Positions 13,666 to 14,656 of a stretch of DNA of 14,656 bases are shown piece after piece (the stretch's first letter is position 1; each line of letters opens with the position of its first letter). This stretch comes from Firmicutes bacterium UBA1065. GTDB taxonomy: Bacteria; Bacillota; Clostridia; Tissierellales; Sedimentibacteraceae. The notes under the pieces were generated by a model. It worked only from the letters and a program-made list of their open reading frames with translations, searched no databases and was not told where the DNA came from. A program made the position numbers and the translations under genes. Location of the stretch: contig DCDC01000101.1 of assembly GCA_002316225.1 (NCBI GenBank), positions 1 through 14,656 on the forward strand, read 5' to 3'.

Positions 13666-14124
13666 TTAAAATGGAATATCATCGTCATCTACAGGTTCAA
13701 ATATATCATTGTCTTCATCGGGGAAGTCATTGAAAAAACTGCTATCCGGTTGTATTGCATTTCCCTGATTCGCTAAAGACTGATCTTTTGGACCGATAAA
13801 TTCTACCCTGTCTGCAATTACATCAGTAGTAAATCTTTTTTCTCCTGTTTGTGTAGTATAACTTCCTGTCGTAATTCTTCCATGAATAGCGCACTGCCTG
13901 CCTTTTGCAAGGTAATTAGCGCATGTTTCCGCAGTTTTTCCAAATGCGGTTATATTTATGAAATCTGCTGTCGGTTCGCCTTTTGCTTCTGCTTCTTGCT
14001 TTCTTTGACCATATAAGCCTCTGTCAACTGCCAATGTAAATTTTGCAACAGCCATACCTGTGGTTGGTATGAATCTCAGGTCGGGATCTCTGGTCAGTCT
14101 TCCTATTAACACAACAATATTCAT
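13666..14124 (-). CDS. ssb: Single-stranded DNA-binding protein
   Basis: A 152-residue SSB. Residues 1-110 are the OB fold (MNIVVLIGRLTRDPDLRF, FINITAFGKTAETCANYLAKG, ITTGSYTTQTGEK). A Gly/Asn/Gln-containing linker leads to the acidic tip DDDDIPF, which recruits replication and repair proteins. The protein protects single-stranded DNA in replication, recombination and repair, probably as a tetramer. Its place between rpsF and rpsR is the usual one. A GGGG-containing site lies before the ATG, 16 bases downstream of the rpsF stop. Confidence 0.98.
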   Translation of the reverse strand: MNIVVLIGRLTRDPDLRFIPTTGMAVAKFTLAVDRGLYGQRKQEAEAKGEPTADFINITAFGKTAETCANYLAKGRQCAIHGRITTGSYTTQTGEKRFTTDVIADRVEFIGPKDQSLANQGNAIQPDSSFFNDFPDEDNDIFEPVDDDDIPF

Positions 14125-14140
14125 TATACTACCCCTTTAT

Positions 14141-14428
14141 TTATTCTTCTCGAACCGTAATCATATGTCTGATAAAATTGTCGCTGATTTTACAAATTCT
14201 GTCTACTTCATCGACAGCATCTGCACCTGCGGTAAATTCAATAAAAACATAATAACCTTCTCTTTTTTTGTTAATTTCGTAGGCAAGTCTCCTCAGACCC
14301 CACTCATTAACCTTTTCAATTATTCCCTGTCTTTCGGTTATTATGTTCTGAATTTTTTCAATTTCTGCCTTTCTTACTTCTTCTTCCAGGTTGGATAGTA
14401 AGATAAAAGCACCTTCATATTTTTTCAT
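14141..14428 (-). CDS. rpsF: 30S ribosomal protein S6
   Basis: A 95-residue ribosomal protein that pairs with S18 on the 30S platform. Typical parts are MKKYEGAFILLSNLEEE at the start, NEWGLRRLAYEINKKREGYYVFIEF (about 42-66) and the ISDNFIRHMITVREE end. I chose the ATG at 14428 because it follows an excellent AAGGAGGTGA site and gives the family's length; a start at 14515 would add 29 residues that overlap the promoter and leader. First gene of the rpsF-ssb-rpsR operon. Confidence 0.98.
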   Translation of the reverse strand: MKKYEGAFILLSNLEEEVRKAEIEKIQNIITERQGIIEKVNEWGLRRLAYEINKKREGYYVFIEFTAGADAVDEVDRICKISDNFIRHMITVREE

Positions 14429-14435
14429 TTGATTC

Positions 14436-14477
14436 ACCTCCTTCGGACTTTTGGCCCTTGTTCGCCAAGGGCAGGAT
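14436..14477 (-). promoter_or_regulatory. rpsF leader resembling the S6:S18-binding RNA motif
   Basis: In the minus-strand RNA, GCCCTTG and CAAGGGC (14466-14472 and 14454-14460) form an apical stem with a GCGAA loop. The 3' side then holds an unpaired stretch with CCG (14444-14446). The AGGA of the ribosome site (within 14437-14442) can pair with TCCT (14473-14476) to close an outer stem. Such a layout, with CCG in an internal loop next to a stem that covers the ribosome site, fits the known motif by which S6:S18 represses its own operon. Confidence 0.7.
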
Positions 14478-14486
14478 AGCATATAC

Positions 14487-14515
14487 ATTATAGCACCGGA
14501 AAAAATATAGTTCAA
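14487..14515 (-). promoter_or_regulatory. Sigma-A promoter of rpsF-ssb-rpsR
   Basis: On the minus strand TTGAAC (14510-14515) and TATAAT (14487-14492) are separated by exactly 17 bases. The predicted start near 14480 places the whole S6:S18-like leader at the 5' end of the transcript. Confidence 0.9.
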
Positions 14516-14518
14516 GCA

Positions 14519-14656
14519 TTATTTTATTAAATATTCAGCGCTTTTTTGGCAATAAGCGCATTTTTTTTCTTCTTCAGCCTTATTTAATTGAGGAGCAGCT
14601 TCCATATGATTGACATAATCGTCAATTGCCTGGTCCACATGCTCCATGCATGCGTA
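14519..14656 (-). CDS. CxxH/CxxC small protein (YyzF/BA_5709-like), N-terminus cut by window edge
   Basis: 45 codons are visible up to the TAA at 14519-14521; only a few N-terminal residues should be missing. The visible part starts YACMEHVDQAIDDYVNHMEAAP, with a CxxH motif, and later has KKCAYCQKSAEYLIK, with a CxxC motif. This spacing is typical of the small CxxH/CxxC family found across Bacillus and clostridia (YyzF in B. subtilis), probably a single zinc knuckle. No function is known. It ends just before the -35 box of the rpsF promoter, so it is a separate unit. Confidence 0.8.
   Translation of the reverse strand, partial: YACMEHVDQAIDDYVNHMEAAPQLNKAEEEKKCAYCQKSAEYLIK

Noticed and set aside
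14429..14515. N-terminal extension of S6 from an ATG at 14515
   Set aside because: The region holds a consensus promoter and a structured leader, and the ATG at 14428 has a far better ribosome site and gives the normal S6 length.

Overview
The window looks like a chromosomal segment of a low-GC, endospore-forming member of the Clostridia. The basis is AT-rich spacers, purine-rich Shine-Dalgarno sites before nearly every gene, a Firmicutes-type class III fructose-1,6-bisphosphatase, and a cluster of sporulation genes (spoIID, spoIIQ, spoIIID, ytrH, ytrI). Genus cannot be fixed from sequence reading alone. Most genes are on the minus strand; only spoIID and a HesB/IscA-like gene are on the plus strand.

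Left part (1-7465, minus strand). Two NlpC/P60-like cysteine hydrolase genes lie in tandem (the first cut by the window edge). Upstream of them is an overlapping pair for a YfcE-type phosphodiesterase and the RdgB/HAM1 house-cleaning nucleotidase. A 225-bp spacer then holds an inverted-repeat, MITE-like cluster built on a GTCATCCTGAG core. Next come a large secreted glucosaminidase with a stalk domain and four internal repeats, the ytrH-ytrI sporulation membrane pair with a candidate sigma-E promoter, and fbp.

Middle (7466-10498). An HpcH/HpaI-family aldolase and a lipoprotein-type FAD oxidoreductase, both minus, stand as single genes with long AT-rich spacers. The flavoprotein has a near-consensus sigma-A promoter. 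It has the fold signature of fumarate-reductase-like flavoproteins but appears to lack the residues that bind and protonate fumarate, and has no FMN or heme domain.

Right part (10499-14656). spoIIID and spoIIQ are minus and spoIID is plus. spoIID and spoIIQ are therefore divergent over a 137-bp region, instead of the collinear spoIID-spoIIQ-spoIIID order I recall from other clostridia. Downstream of spoIID are a second copy of the GTCATCCTGAG hairpin and a HesB-like gene whose start codon lies inside a perfect 12-bp inverted repeat. A bidirectional terminator separates that gene from the convergent rpsF-ssb-rpsR operon. The operon has a consensus promoter and a leader that folds like the S6:S18 autoregulatory motif. 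A CxxH/CxxC (YyzF-like) gene runs off the right edge.

Functional theme: spore formation and cell-wall remodelling dominate. SpoIID (septal peptidoglycan lytic transglycosylase), SpoIIQ (engulfment/channel protein), SpoIIID (mother-cell regulator) and YtrH/YtrI belong to the engulfment-stage programme, and three further proteins are wall hydrolases. No tRNA, rRNA, CRISPR array, transposase or clear prophage module was seen. I found no convincing wholly new multi-gene system. The most unusual points are the divergent spoIID/spoIIQ layout, the occluded HesB-like start, the altered flavoprotein active site and the dispersed palindromic repeats.
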